64,000 bases of DNA from Dryococelus australis (lineage: Eukaryota; Arthropoda; Insecta; Phasmatodea; Phasmatidae), in NCBI GenBank assembly GCA_029891345.1, contig CM056995.1, forward strand, positions 213,975,047 to 214,039,046, given 5' to 3'. A program made the translations under genes and the position numbers. Positions 47,971 to 58,439 of the stretch are shown here, one piece after another. How positions within the stretch are numbered: the first letter of the stretch is position 1; each line of letters begins with the position of its first letter. The notes under the pieces were generated by a model. It was not told the origin of the DNA. It made no database searches and was given only the letters and a program-made list of their open reading frames with translations.

Positions 47971-48182
47971 CGATTATTTGAAAGAAATAATTACTGAAGA
48001 TATATAAATGTTTTAAAATTAATAACTAGAGGAATTAAACAAATTTACCGCAGTATGTTTCCATGGTTTAATACAAACTTTTACACATATAGTTAAATTG
48101 TTTAATCATTATAACAATTACATAGGTTTAGATGTATAGTTGAATTATTTTATCTAATAAATAACAATTTTATTAAATCTAA

Positions 48183-48290
48183 ATGATATTTTGGTTTAAA
48201 TTTTCTTGATTTTGGTTTAAATTTTCTTGATTTGCCTCAAATTTGCTTGATTTTGGCTTAAATTTGCTTGATTTTGGCTGGTTTTTTAAA
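48183..48290 (+). repeat. short AT-rich tandem repeat
   Basis: About four imperfect copies of a 21-24-base unit with the core TTGATTTTGGTTTAAATTT. Confidence 0.9.
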
Positions 48291-48577
48291 TCAAATTTCA
48301 GATATTAACTTTATATTTTTTCTTATATTTTTTCGAATAACCTTATCAGCAAATTCGTTTTATTTCCTGTAATTTTAGTAGAAATTGACTATTTATTTGG
48401 GCATTGCACAAGGGACAGCAAAAGTATTCTACTAGTATACTTAGGACATACTTGACCCGTGTCTTTTTTTATCATCTGGGGCGATATCTTTGTTATGAAT
48501 TTGGCAACCTAATTTAAATGGTTCTGAAATTACAGCCAACTTGCTTATAAGCAGATATAGGATATACCTGACATGTA

Positions 48578-49005
48578 GTGCTAAATGTGGAGCATGCAGA
48601 GCTAACAGCCGAGCATGCAAGGCATGCGAAGCTGATTGTGATGCTAACTGTAGTGCTAACTATGGAACATGCGAAGCTTATTGCGAAGCTAACTGTAGCA
48701 CTAACTGCGAGTGTGCAGGGCTGATTGCGATGCTAACTGTGGAGCATCCAGAGCTAACTGCGGAGTGTGCAGAGCTAACTGCAGAGCCAGCAGAGCTGAT
48801 TGCGATGCTAACTGCAGAGCATGCAGAGCTGATTGCAATGCTAACTGTGGAGCATGCGGAGCTAAATGCGAAGCATGCAGAGCTTACTGCGGAATATGTG
48901 GTGCTAACTGTGGAGCATACAATACCTAACTTCAGTGGTAACTGTAGTGCTGCAGTGCTAACTGTGGTGCTAACTGCGGTGCTAACTGTGGTGATCGATT
49001 CCTTA
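48578..49005 (+). repeat. cysteine-codon minisatellite
   Basis: Variants of GCTAACTGTGGAGCATGCAG and GCTGATTGCGAT repeated about 20 times. Because the period is a multiple of three, long frames stay open in two plus-strand frames and one minus-strand frame at once (one reads Cys-Ala-Asn/Asp repeats). No start context, signal peptide or partner gene was found, so it is treated as non-coding. Confidence 0.85.
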
Positions 49006-49053
49006 GGTCGATGTATGTATGTGTGATATTTCATCTCCTAACACTGATCATGA

Positions 49054-49122
49054 AATGGTGGTCGTGTGGTCAAAGTGTCAAACTGGTAACCCAAGGATAT
49101 CCGAAACGAAACCACATGCCAC
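49054..49122 (+). mobile_element. tRNA-like segment, possible SINE head
   Basis: GTGGTCGTGTGGTCAAAGTG resembles a tRNA D-arm/A box. AACTGGTAACCCAAGGAT resembles an anticodon arm, followed by a decayed T-arm. It lacks a clean B box and cannot form a full cloverleaf, so it is read as a tRNA-derived repeat and not a tRNA gene. Confidence 0.4.
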
Positions 49123-49765
49123 CTGCATTTTTTACTTGTAGTTGTATTGCAAATGGTTCAGAATTTAGAGCCGCTATGCTTAAATGTGCTCTAAGTTCAT
49201 ACTTGATCTGTAACTTTTTGTTTTCTGGAGTGAAACCTACATTATGACTTTGGTACTTGTATCTCAAATGGTTCGGTAATTACAGTTAACTATGTTTATA
49301 TAGACATAGAACATACTTGTCACTGTGACCCTTCTCGACATCTGGTGTGAAGCCTAAGTTATGAATGTGGCAACTATATCATAACCAGTTCGGAAGTTAC
49401 AGCTAACTATAATTATAATTAGGCATAGCACATAATTGACCTTGCCTTCTCGTCGTCTGGGGTGATGCCTTTTTCATGAATTTAGCAACGATATATTAAC
49501 CAGTTCGGAGTTACAACCATTTATTCTTATAAGTATACATAGGGTGTACTTGGCCTTGCGAGCCTTCTCGAGGTCTGGGGCGATATATATATATATTATG
49601 AATTTGGCAACTATATCTTCAACAGTTCGGAAATTACAGCCAGCTATGTGTATACATAGACATAGGACATACTTAGCCTCGCGAGCCTTTTCGTCGCTGT
49701 GGGTGATGCCTAAGTTATGCATTTGACAACTATCTCTTAAACGTTTCGGAAAAAACTCCAGGCTG

Positions 49766-51150
49766 GCATTGCAGCGGGGATCAAAATGGCTGCCATCGGG
49801 GCAGACATTCGCTAGGATGAGAAAAACTGTTGGTGGGAACACCCAGGGAGATGAGAGAGGTAAAGAGAGAGAGAGAGAATAGTTGGCATTGTGGTGGGGT
49901 TCCAAGATGGCCGCCGATGTTCGCTAGGACCAAAAAATACTATGGGTGGTAGAGAGAGAGAAAGAGTCTGGTGTTGTGTCAGGGATTAACGTCGTGGTGG
50001 TGGAGCCAGGAGGCAGGGTAGAGAGAGACAAACAGTATGATAGAAGCTCCCAGAATGTAAAATGCAGGAAGTTTCAAGGTATTCAAAATGGATGTCGCCA
50101 CATGCATACTAGCTAACAAAATAGTCGCTGGCTTACTGGATCGGATAGATGCTTCCAGCGAAAAAATAACTGGAAGTTTCAAGGCATACTGGTTGCCATT
50201 GTCGGAGTACTGATTAACAAAATTGCCATCGCTGGCTAGTAAAATGACCACGGGCTACTAAAAATTGGCCATCGCTGGCTAACAAAATGGCAGTCGGTGG
50301 CATACTGTAGAGAGACTGTCATTGTGGTAGGGGAACCTGGAGGCAGGGAAGAATGCAATATCAAGAAGTAGAGGTATTCAGTAGGATAGAAACATCCAGG
50401 GAAAATATAGGATGGAAGCTTTCAGAAAAAAAACACATCTGGAATGCAGGAAGTTTCAAGGTATACTGACCAACAAAATGGCTGCGACTTGCATACTGGC
50501 AGACAAAATTTACCACCAGAGAATATGATAGGAGCATACAGAGATAATTCTCCCTCTCATGTGGAATGCGTGAGCAGGAAGTGCCCACTTTCGATAGAAG
50601 GAAAACTTGGTTGAGGGTACCCAGAGGAAAATGACCAGAATGCAAGAGCATGAAGTGCTGTGGTGAAATCCTACATCCTCCTCCTCATTGAGTCAAACCT
50701 CACATTGAGGGGTCGTCTTCTCAATTTCCGCATGATTCGTCCAGAATGTGCAAACAGCTCGCCGGATTTTGCAAATATGGTGTCATGGTGGAGAACCAGG
50801 AGGCAGGGTAAAATGCAAGATCATGAAATAGAGTAGTGTGAAATGCACGAACATGAAGTAGACATTCAGTACGAAATTCGGACGATTTTGGGGGGAAATT
50901 ATAGCGATTTTGAACGTTTTTGAGGTAATAAGTGAAACCCAAGATGGTCGCCATCGGTGTACTGGATGATAAAATGGCCGCCACCGTACTGACTGATAAT
51001 ATGTCCGTTGGGTGTTCGGGGGGGGGGGGGGGTAAATTGTGAGGGAAACAGGGGAGAAAGGGAATTTTTTCCTCGTGACGAGATTCAAGATGGTGGTGGG
51101 GTCGTCCCCTCGTCCTCACCAGGACGCGAGATGTGCTGGAATGCCCATTT
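49766..51150. repeat. degenerate minisatellite field with AAGATGGCCGCC-type units
   Basis: Loose repeats of GGTGGGGAACCAGGAGGCAG, AATGCAAGATCATGAAGTAG, CAAAATGGCTGCC and AAGTTTCAAGGTATACTG, with short GA tracts (49866-49878, 49953-49965). The motif AAGATGGCCGCC and variants recur at least eight times. Minus-strand frames across it (49474-49905, 50361-50651, 50721-51119) follow the repeats and are not recognised. A 16-base G run lies at about 51018-51033. Confidence 0.75.
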
Positions 51151-51840
51151 TCTAACTACTTCCGATGCATGTAATAGTCTCGGTACTTAGCGAACACGAT
51201 AATGTTTTCAGACGTGGAGCACGACGACATTTTTCTTAAGTGTAAATCTGTACATTTACCATAACCCCCACAATATGCTATAGTCTTTTGGCGAGGCTCG
51301 AAAAATTTAGGTTCATTGGAACATAGCGTACGTAAGTTGCTATCACATTCATCTGTGAAATTTTTTCAAGAAATCTCCAGACCAGTAAGTATAGCAAACG
51401 TCATTCTGCTTACGCGCTTCTGCTGATATGGTGATTTGTTGGTTGAAATGTACCCATCTTGATGCGTCGACAGTTCACAACGAACTGAACTCTAGGTGGT
51501 GTAACATTGTATGACATCATATTGCTCACTTAAATAATTCCCACCAATAGTAACAGTATCGAGAAACCAAGTTGCACGAAGATTTCGCGAATTTTTACCT
51601 TATGTGGTTAATAGGCTGACCAGATTTACATTGTCAAGTTTACATTGCAAGTCGATGGTGAACACATTGTTCGCCATACTGCTCTGCCTTGCTCCATAGT
51701 CGTGTGAGTTTTACATCCTAGACATCTTAAGCTGGAAGCCATTTTTTTTTTGCAAAAGACTGGTATTTAATATCAGGCAGCTTGTAGTGGCTAGCAGAGA
51801 TGAAGTCGTGCTGATTCGGTACACTGGTCAGGTGGCAAAA
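51151..51840. other. intergenic
   Basis: No gene or repeat recognised. Confidence 0.4.
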
Positions 51841-51844
51841 CTAC

Positions 51845-52130
51845 ACTCTATATCTGAATCAGTGAGAAGTTCACCGTTTCAATCAGTTAATAGTAACTGA
51901 CTGATTTAACAATCACTTCAGTGAACTTAACTGACGAATCAGTGGAAAATGTTACTGAATCAATAAGTGAAGGAAAACTGTCATTTTTCCACTGAATCAT
52001 CAGTAATTTTTTTCACTGTTCTTCAGTGATTTGTTTTCTGACTGATAAACAGTTAAACAGCGTGTAAAAATGGCTGTGAAACAACGTGTAAAAACGGCCG
52101 TTAAACAACGTGTATCACGTGAAATAACAA
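51845..52130. repeat. dense TCAGT/ACTGA cluster with a short tandem repeat
   Basis: Within about 210 bases the pentamers TCAGT, ACTGA and their GAATCAGTGA extension occur on the order of twenty times on both strands. Directly after, ACAACGTGTAAAAACGGC-type units repeat three times (52050-52115). This resembles subterminal repeat clusters of hAT-type transposons, but no matching second end was found. Confidence 0.6.
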
Positions 52131-52332
52131 CACATAAACTAATAAAACCGAAACAGAGTACTTTCTAAAATATGTTTCGTATTTCAAAACACTATTTATA
52201 TGAGGTAACATGAACATTCAGTCCTTCATTCCGTGTTTACGTCATTGCGTTGATACCACGTAATAATCACAGCGCTGTGTTTGAATGTTTAAACTACATA
52301 TAATGCGGTGAAGAGAGCGTACTCATATGTAA

Positions 52333-52754
52333 AGGCTGTTCACGATAAAATAAGCACTTTTGAAATCAACCTTAGGAAAAAGTCACTGACCCTGACTGCA
52401 TATATTTTAATGGGCGCACTGAGTAACATGCACCCAGTAAAGTTGGTAACGAAGGAGGGAAAGTAGTTCAATATCTTAACGTCAGATAAAAAATTATAGG
52501 TAAACATTTATAATGACTTCAATAATTTCTTTCGCTTTCTGTTTTGTTTCTAATGCGCCGAAGTGTAAAAATGTGTGGATTTGTACAATATTTACTTTTC
52601 TAATAATTGTGCTTTCACTTGACCGACGCATGAATAAAGTAATGAGGCCAACGGCAACGTCAATTTTACTTAAGGCGGAAGAATACACGATGTTTTACAA
52701 GTAGATCTTATACAGGGCTTTCGAAAGTGTTCATTTTACCGTGAACAGCCTATA
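52333..52754 (+). mobile_element. palindromic MITE, complete copy
   Basis: About 420 bases with inverted ends: AGGCTGTTCACGATAAAAT at the left and ATTTTACCGTGAACAGCCT at the right, extending inward as GCACTTTTGAAA and TTTCGAAAGTGT. A possible TA target duplication flanks it. No coding capacity. The best copy of a family with members at 10.5, 17.25/24.8, 28.9 and 41.2 kb. Two small frames (52494-52704) only cross its middle. Confidence 0.9.
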
Positions 52755-52904
52755 CCATTCGTTCTAACAATCCTACGGTACGAATCAAACCAATATCGAA
52801 AAGTGACGGCATACATTTTAAAACTACACGCTTTCGACGACGAAATATAAGACATATATTTCCATCTTTTTTTTACCAACTTGACTTGGTAGCTCATATC
52901 GTTC

Positions 52905-53096
52905 TCTGCCCTAATTGCTCAGATGCCTAGTGGCTGACTTGTAGTCGGAGGGTCTGGAGTTCGCGCCCCGGTTCCTACGCGGCAGATTTTCGGCTCGCAT
53001 GTCGCGCACATGTGTACTGTGAATTTGTCATTCTGTCAGTATACCACTTGAACTCATAGACTAATACACAAGAACTTGAAAATTTTTTTTAAATAT
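52905..53096 (+). mobile_element. tRNA-derived SINE-like element
   Basis: A tRNA-like head is seen: an A-box-like GCCTAGTGGCTGAC, then GTAGTCGGAGGGTCTGGAGT and a B-box-like GAGTTCGCGCCCC. A body of about 110 bases follows, ending in an AT-rich tail (TTTTTTTTAAAT). This layout is typical of Pol III-transcribed arthropod SINEs. Target-site duplication not determined. Confidence 0.65.
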
Positions 53097-54300
53097 TATG
53101 ATAGAGCATGCGGACATCACGGTTATATGATAGGTTTCCGCCAATCTCTGTTGAGTCTGTTGTCTATGGTCTCCACCCGCCCGGTGAAAAGCCGTTGTTG
53201 CCATTGTCTCTCTTCCGTCATAATTTATCTATATGCGAGTACTCCTTACTGGTGATGTAATATTATACATACAGTTAATTAATTTGATATTTACGTATTT
53301 CATTAAGTGTAGTTCGTTGAAGGAGCCTTTTTAGAACAGTCTTCTCAGTGAAATGAATTATCGACGCGTCTCTGCCGCTTTGCAAAATTGTTTGTTGTGT
53401 GCTGTTGTTCGCCATTTTCTGTGACCATCGCGAAATGCGAGCGAAAAATTATTTTCGTTGTGAAATGTGAATTTCTTGGTTTCAAGAAATAGTTCAAGTG
53501 TTTTGCTAATTGCATAATTCAGCAAATAAATTATTTCGTATCAGTAGCCGACAAGTGATTTATCATCCAAAGTTCGGTAGCTACGTGTTTAGGAATCACG
53601 AAGTGAACAGTAAGTGTATGTGTTTTGTAAATAATATTTTCTTAAATTGTCGTTAGAATATATTTAATGTTTTTAGACTTTTATTTGATTGAAACTCTAA
53701 CGATGTTTTCGTAGAAGTTAAATTTGCTTAACATGTTTACAATGTGCATTTATTACGTTTTATTTTTGCGGGATGTTTTCAAATGTGCGTGGCCTAAATA
53801 AGCGCCCTTTTAGTGTAATTCACTATATAAAAAATGCAATGACATTTATCTGTTGAGCATTTCTCTCATCGGTAAGAACAGCGACACATTTATCGCATTT
53901 AGTTATTTCGATGAAGTTAAAACTTTTGAGTTATAGTAAATTGATTGCTATTTCCGTACTAACAAAATCTTACAATGCATCATCAAAACAATGCAAGTTC
54001 CAAGCGCCACTCTCTTATAAGAAGAACCGCAAAAAATTCACGTCTCACGAAAGACGTTAAACTATAGTTCCCCACCTCACCAATAAAATAAAACAGAACC
54101 CTAAATAGTATATTATGTGATCATAACAAAAATAAAACAGTTGAGAATGGCAACCAGCTATAGTAGCCTAAGTACTGGACAGAAGTTGCCAGTCTTTCTT
54201 TGCTTGTCATTGGATTCGTAGTTTGTTTACAAAGATAGTTTTCTTCACCGACTGGAATTAGGCGTAGGGTTTCCAGTCGGGCGAAGATTTAATTACCACG
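53097..54300. other. intergenic, possible first exon
   Basis: Around 53330-53609 the sequence is less AT-rich, and a consensus donor GTAAGT follows at about 53611 (AACA|GTAAGTG). A 5' untranslated exon is conceivable, but there is no supporting coding sequence. The rest holds nothing recognisable. Confidence 0.25.
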
Positions 54301-54301
54301 C

Positions 54302-54610
54302 ATGGTCAGGAAGTGTACTGCGTTAATCTCTTGTGGTGAGAACAATTTTCCGGCTTTGGTTGACACAGGGGTTACTCATTGTGTCATGGGCAATCATTTC
54401 TTGAAAAGGTTTTTGGAATTGAAGATTGCGTCGAGAGGGCGTGTCAAGTGCGTGGTTGAGAAGCGTTTATATACGGCGAATGGCGACGTTATACAGAGGA
54501 ATTTAGTCACGCTCTTGTACTTTAAGGTCGGCAGATTTTCCTGGATCTTTCCCTTTTGCCAACAACTCGTACCCCTAAAAAATTATTTAAATAAAAACAC
54601 ATTTCTGTAA
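54302..54610 (+). pseudogene. orphan retropepsin (aspartic protease) fragment of an LTR element
   Basis: The text ALVDTGVTHCVMG has the hydrophobic-hydrophobic-D-T-G pattern of retroviral-type aspartic proteases. It is followed by a flap-like region and VTLLYFKVGRFSWIFPF, which resembles the second half of gypsy-type proteases. No LTRs or other pol text were found nearby, so it is an isolated piece of an LTR-type element or a domesticated relic. Broken fossil. Confidence 0.6.
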
Positions 54611-55980
54611 ATAATAATTTACAAATAAATTTTTAAAAATATTGTCCCACCACTTGAATTTATAATAACTATCTCTTGTTTGTATAAAAAATAGCGAGAT
54701 CACCGTCGCAGACGGTTTTTTTAAAAATGAAAACAAGTGTTATTGCTACGACATTTATGGCGCACAATGTCATTGGGGTATACTGATACCCTCCTCCATC
54801 GACAAACCACACTAAAGATTCGATATATTGAAATTATTTAAATTTATATTATTTTAAATAAAATCACTTTTACAATTTAAACATTTAGAGACATAAGAAT
54901 TTAATGTCATGCATCACCAGACTCGTCTTTTCAAGGCACATACGATCGAAATGTCATACTGATTACGTAACCCAAAGGCATGACCACCATATTGGATTTA
55001 ATAAGAATGCCCTCCCTGCTTTGCCCACAACCAAAACCCAGTACCAACACCCCACCTTATGATTAATATTTACATGCCAGGCAACTATTCCTTGAAGGAC
55101 TAGAGGAATCACCGTGATAATCTGGCCTCCGTAATCACATTCTTTGTCATTCGCTAGAAAATGATCGGCCAATATCAGAATCGGTCTTTTTTTATCAGTG
55201 GGTAAATCCATGAAATTCTCTGAGAACAATTTTTAGTCGGATAGTGCACCCTAATGTATTTTCATTCATTCTATTAAATATATTCGTAAACCTCCTTAAC
55301 TATAGCCTAGAAATGTTGGTTTACACTAAGGAATACAAGTACTGCCAGATCAGTATGCTGTAATCGGGCCCACAAGCTCCAGAATGGGAGTCGGGTAATG
55401 TTATCACATTACCAAACACACTCTGTGTGCACTTTAATTAACAGGTAGAAATCATCTGCGCTCCTTGTCCTAGTGGCGATTATCTGATAATGGATTTCTT
55501 GTTGCATTTTGAAAATAGTCACTAAGAAGGAAGTGGCCAGCCACTTCCGGCGCACGTGTTCCAGGCAGCCAGGGGGACGTTCACACCTCGGCTGCTGAGA
55601 TAAGATTTTATCCTTCAAATAATCTGCATGCAGTACAAGTAACATTAGTAATCTCTATAGGTCGGCCTGTGGATGCCGAACTGGAAGGTCGTGCTGGCGA
55701 TGCGCGCGCGGTAAGCAAGGTCGCCCATTCGCGTACGTGTGTATATTTGTGTGAGGGTGGCTGGAGGGAGAGGGCGCGCTTGCAGCCATTGAAGTAGCGC
55801 AAGACGACTGCTGACAACGGCAACAGCGGCCTGCCGGCCGAGTCAGCAGTGCTGCTGGCCTGCCGGACTGGAAGCAGTGGCATGTGGTTGGACGGCCTAC
55901 GTTCTGGCACAGAATAAGGTAGAATACATAATAAAACTCAAGACTCGAGGATACAGAAATGAAACATGCCTGCATGGAAA
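54611..55980. other. intergenic
   Basis: AT-rich to 55400, then a GC-richer part (55540-55910) with GCCGGCC-type palindromes. Minus-strand frames there (55608-55910, 55655-55975) are unrecognised. Confidence 0.4.
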
Positions 55981-55984
55981 GTTT

Positions 55985-56173
55985 TTGTGCCTCGTGCGCA
56001 ATCTCAAAGATACTGTTTTTTTATAGTGACTTTGCGATAGAGTGACTTTGTGATTGAGTGGACTTTCTGATTCGAGTAACTTTGTGATTTATGTGTCCTA
56101 GTGATTGAGTGAATTTGTGTAGCAATTTGTTGTTTTATATTTCAAGTGTCAGTGAATGTCCAAACTGCGACAA
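55985..56173 (+). other. 5' leader of the R1-clade element
   Basis: Contains about four imperfect repeats of GTGACTTTGTGATTGAGTG between 56020 and 56115, a short-repeat leader of the kind seen in LINE 5' UTRs. The left edge is approximate. Confidence 0.5.
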
Positions 56174-57552
56174 TGATTGAAACTGAGTGGTGGACTCGTT
56201 TCACTGAAGAGCCTGCCAAATGGCACAGCAGTAAACGGGACAGACACGCTGAGCTAGTTACACTAGCCTCAACAATCTCAAAGACAAGAGCAATTTATTA
56301 ATTGAATATTCTAATGGACAGTGAAACTGGCTGGACACACGTCAATAAACCTAGCAAAGCGATCATTGATTGAATGGCAGTGGCAAGGACAACCTGCTGA
56401 GGAAATCTGCAAAATAATACATGAGTACTATGAAGAAAACACGGAACATGCAGCAGGCCTGGGAATTGGAGGAGCTCTGGGAGTCATGGAGGAGTTCTCG
56501 GCCGAAGCAGACACCCTCTTTGGTACACTCCTAGATTATTGCACTTTGGAAAAAAAAGAAAGTAAATAAGGAGAATGCAAATCATATACTTCCAATAGTT
56601 TTCTTGCTAAAGTCTTACTAAGAAAGGATGATACAAAGGAATGCTTTTCTTTTTGGTTATGCCAAATGATCGGAGTACAGTGTGAAACAAGGGGTGAGAC
56701 CAGCAGTGGTAATGGAGAAAACAGAAACACCGAAACCGTCCTTCGTTCAAATAACGAAGGCGGTTAAGAAACTTGCACAAGAGGTAAAACCACCTAAGAA
56801 AATTATCCTGGCATATCTAGAAAAGGATGGTCAAACAAGCGAAGAGAAAAAGAAGATGATCCAAGAGAAGGTAAACCCTGTTGAAGAAGGATGGAAAGTG
56901 AAGCACTTTAGAAGAGCATGTGGTGGAGATGTTCTCATCGAAGCAGGTGATGAAACCACAATAAATAAAATCAAAACAAGCGACAAGCTGAAAAATTTGG
57001 CACTTCTACTTGATGAACCAAAGAAAAAAGGACCCAAGGTAATAGTCTATGAGATTATAAAGAAAGAGGACAATGAAGAATTACTGATAAAGGCGTGGAA
57101 ACAAAAACTTGAAGACAAGGATATAAAGAGCAAGGAATTTCTGAAAGGAGCGCCAGTCCGACTATGAACTGGAAGAAATAAATAAATAGTTAATGTGGTG
57201 ATAGAATTGTACAGCAAGTACAGCAATGTTCTAATGGTAATAAACTGTGTATATTGAATATGCAGCATCTAAAGTGAAAGACTTTCTGGTTCCACCCAGA
57301 TGCTACAAATGCCAACAATACGGGCATAACAGTAAATACTGTAAAGGACAAGAAAGATGTTCTACCTGCAGTCAGGAAGGACATGAGTATTCTGAAAAGG
57401 ATAAATGTAAAGGTAACAAAGAAAATCCTGACTGTGCTAGTTGCTTAAAGGATAATGAAGACCATAACCACAGAGTTGAATCGAAAAAGTGTCCACATTG
57501 TGAACGAGCATTTGCTGCGGAGCTGGAAAGGATCGATTATGGAGAAGTATGA
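56174..57552 (+). pseudogene. R1-clade ORF1 (Gag-like, RNA-binding)
   Basis: The ATG at 56174 opens 42 residues ending at a TAA. The text continues with AKRSLIEWQWQGQPAEEI (to 56569), after a frame change with VKKLAQEVKPPKKI to KEFLKGAPVRL (to 57167), and after another with the zinc-knuckle part (57247-57552). Knuckles: CYKCQQYGHNSKYC (C-x2-C-x4-H-x4-C), CSTCSQEGHEYSEKDKC and CASCLKDNEDHNH...C. ORF1 of this clade coats element RNA and directs nuclear localisation. At least one stop and two frame changes inactivate it. The stop TGA at 57550-57552 overlaps the ORF2 start. Confidence 0.85.
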
Positions 57553-58439
57553 ATCAGCTAAGATCTAAAATCACTATTGGGCAGATAAACCTGCAAAGAT
57601 CTGCAGTGGCTACATCAGAAATAGCGATCGTGGCTAAAGACAGAGACATTGACATAGTCCTGATGCAAGAACCATACGTCCTACATGGGAAGATAATGGG
57701 GTTACCTGGGACAGTTTTCTCAATAAGTGACAGTCTAATGGCAGCTATATGGATTCAATCTGAAACTCTAAGTACTATGACTATGGATACTATATCAAAC
57801 AACCATCATGTCTATTCAGATCAGAATGGGACAACGAATGTCTACTTCACCAGTTCCTACTTCCAGTACTCGGATGAACTTCGAGTACATCTGCAGAAAT
57901 GGGACGAAATTATAAGAGTACTTGGAAGGGAACGACTTGTAATAGGAGCTGATGTGAATGCCAAGTCGGAAATGTGGCATTCGCCTATGACAGATGAAAA
58001 AGGCTTGGCACTCGATCGCTATTTAGTGGTGAACGATCTCCATTTCGCGAACATACCAGAGACCCTTTTAACATATGTGTCTCCTGCTCATGGTACTGAA
58101 TACTACCTTGATGTGATGGTTGTAACTAGAAAGGCAGCCAGACTGGTTACAAATTGGAATGTCACCGAAGACTCAACCAGTGATCATAGGCTAATTATTT
58201 ATGAGCTGAATATGATAACAGGACAACATGCTGAAGGTAGAATTGGTAAAACAAGATTTATTCATCGAAGGGCACACTGGAAGAGGTTCGACGAAGTGCT
58301 GATGAATAAATTTCATCAGTATCGCGAAGAACACTTGAAAGATCTAGACCAATGTGCAAATGCAATTACAAAGCTGATCCAGGATGTATGCAAGGAAACA
58401 TCGAGAATATCAGAACCTGATATTCCACTAAATCGATAG
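57549..58439 (+). pseudogene. R1-clade ORF2, endonuclease domain
   Basis: The ATG at 57549 overlaps the ORF1 stop (ATGA). This family is known to use termination-reinitiation at such overlaps. 296 residues carry the full APE-type endonuclease set: GQINLQRS (Asn), MQEPYV (Glu), VIGADVNAKSEMWHS (Asp, Asn) and TSDHRLI (the Ser-Asp-His end). All expected catalytic residues are present. The frame ends with two consecutive stops (TAG TGA) before the RT part, which resumes in the same frame. The domain nicks target DNA to prime reverse transcription. Confidence 0.9.

Larger units (their letters stand above)
44100..47990. mobile_element. Polinton/adintovirus-like relic (capsid-side genes only), broken fossil
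   Basis: A strongly AT-rich 3.9-kb block. On the minus strand it holds, in transcription order, an unnamed virion-type gene, a phospholipase-A2-like gene, a small hydrophobic/basic pX-like gene, an adenain-type cysteine protease and a fibre-like coiled-coil gene. On the plus strand it holds a capsid-like gene. This gene set is typical of Polinton (Maverick) and adintovirus-type elements in arthropods. The replication half (protein-primed DNA polymerase, integrase, packaging ATPase) and terminal inverted repeats were not seen. Every part is broken, with at least ten breaks overall, so the insertion is old. Confidence 0.7.
48410..49765 (+). repeat. ~118-bp satellite, interrupted
   Basis: Landmark GTTCGGAAATTACAGC and variants occur at 49271, 49388, 49503, 49624 and (weakly) 49744, giving periods of 117, 115, 121 and 120. 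Each unit also has ACATAGGACATACTTG, CTTCTCGTCGTCTGGGGTG and TTATGAATTTGGCAACTATA. A first copy lies at about 48430-48560, and further copies resume at about 49130. The gap between is filled by a cysteine-codon minisatellite and a tRNA-like segment. Confidence 0.9.

Noticed and set aside
48541-49026. 161-codon plus frame and 118-codon minus frame, Cys- and Ala-rich
   Set aside because: Both lie on a minisatellite with a period divisible by three; simultaneous openness in several frames is a by-product.
49544-49726. Short plus and minus frames over 49474-49905
   Set aside because: They follow the 118-bp satellite period and contain its repeated peptides.
48410-49765. Regularly spaced repeats considered as a CRISPR array
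   Set aside because: Units are contiguous ~118-bp satellites without unique spacers, and the DNA is eukaryotic in character.
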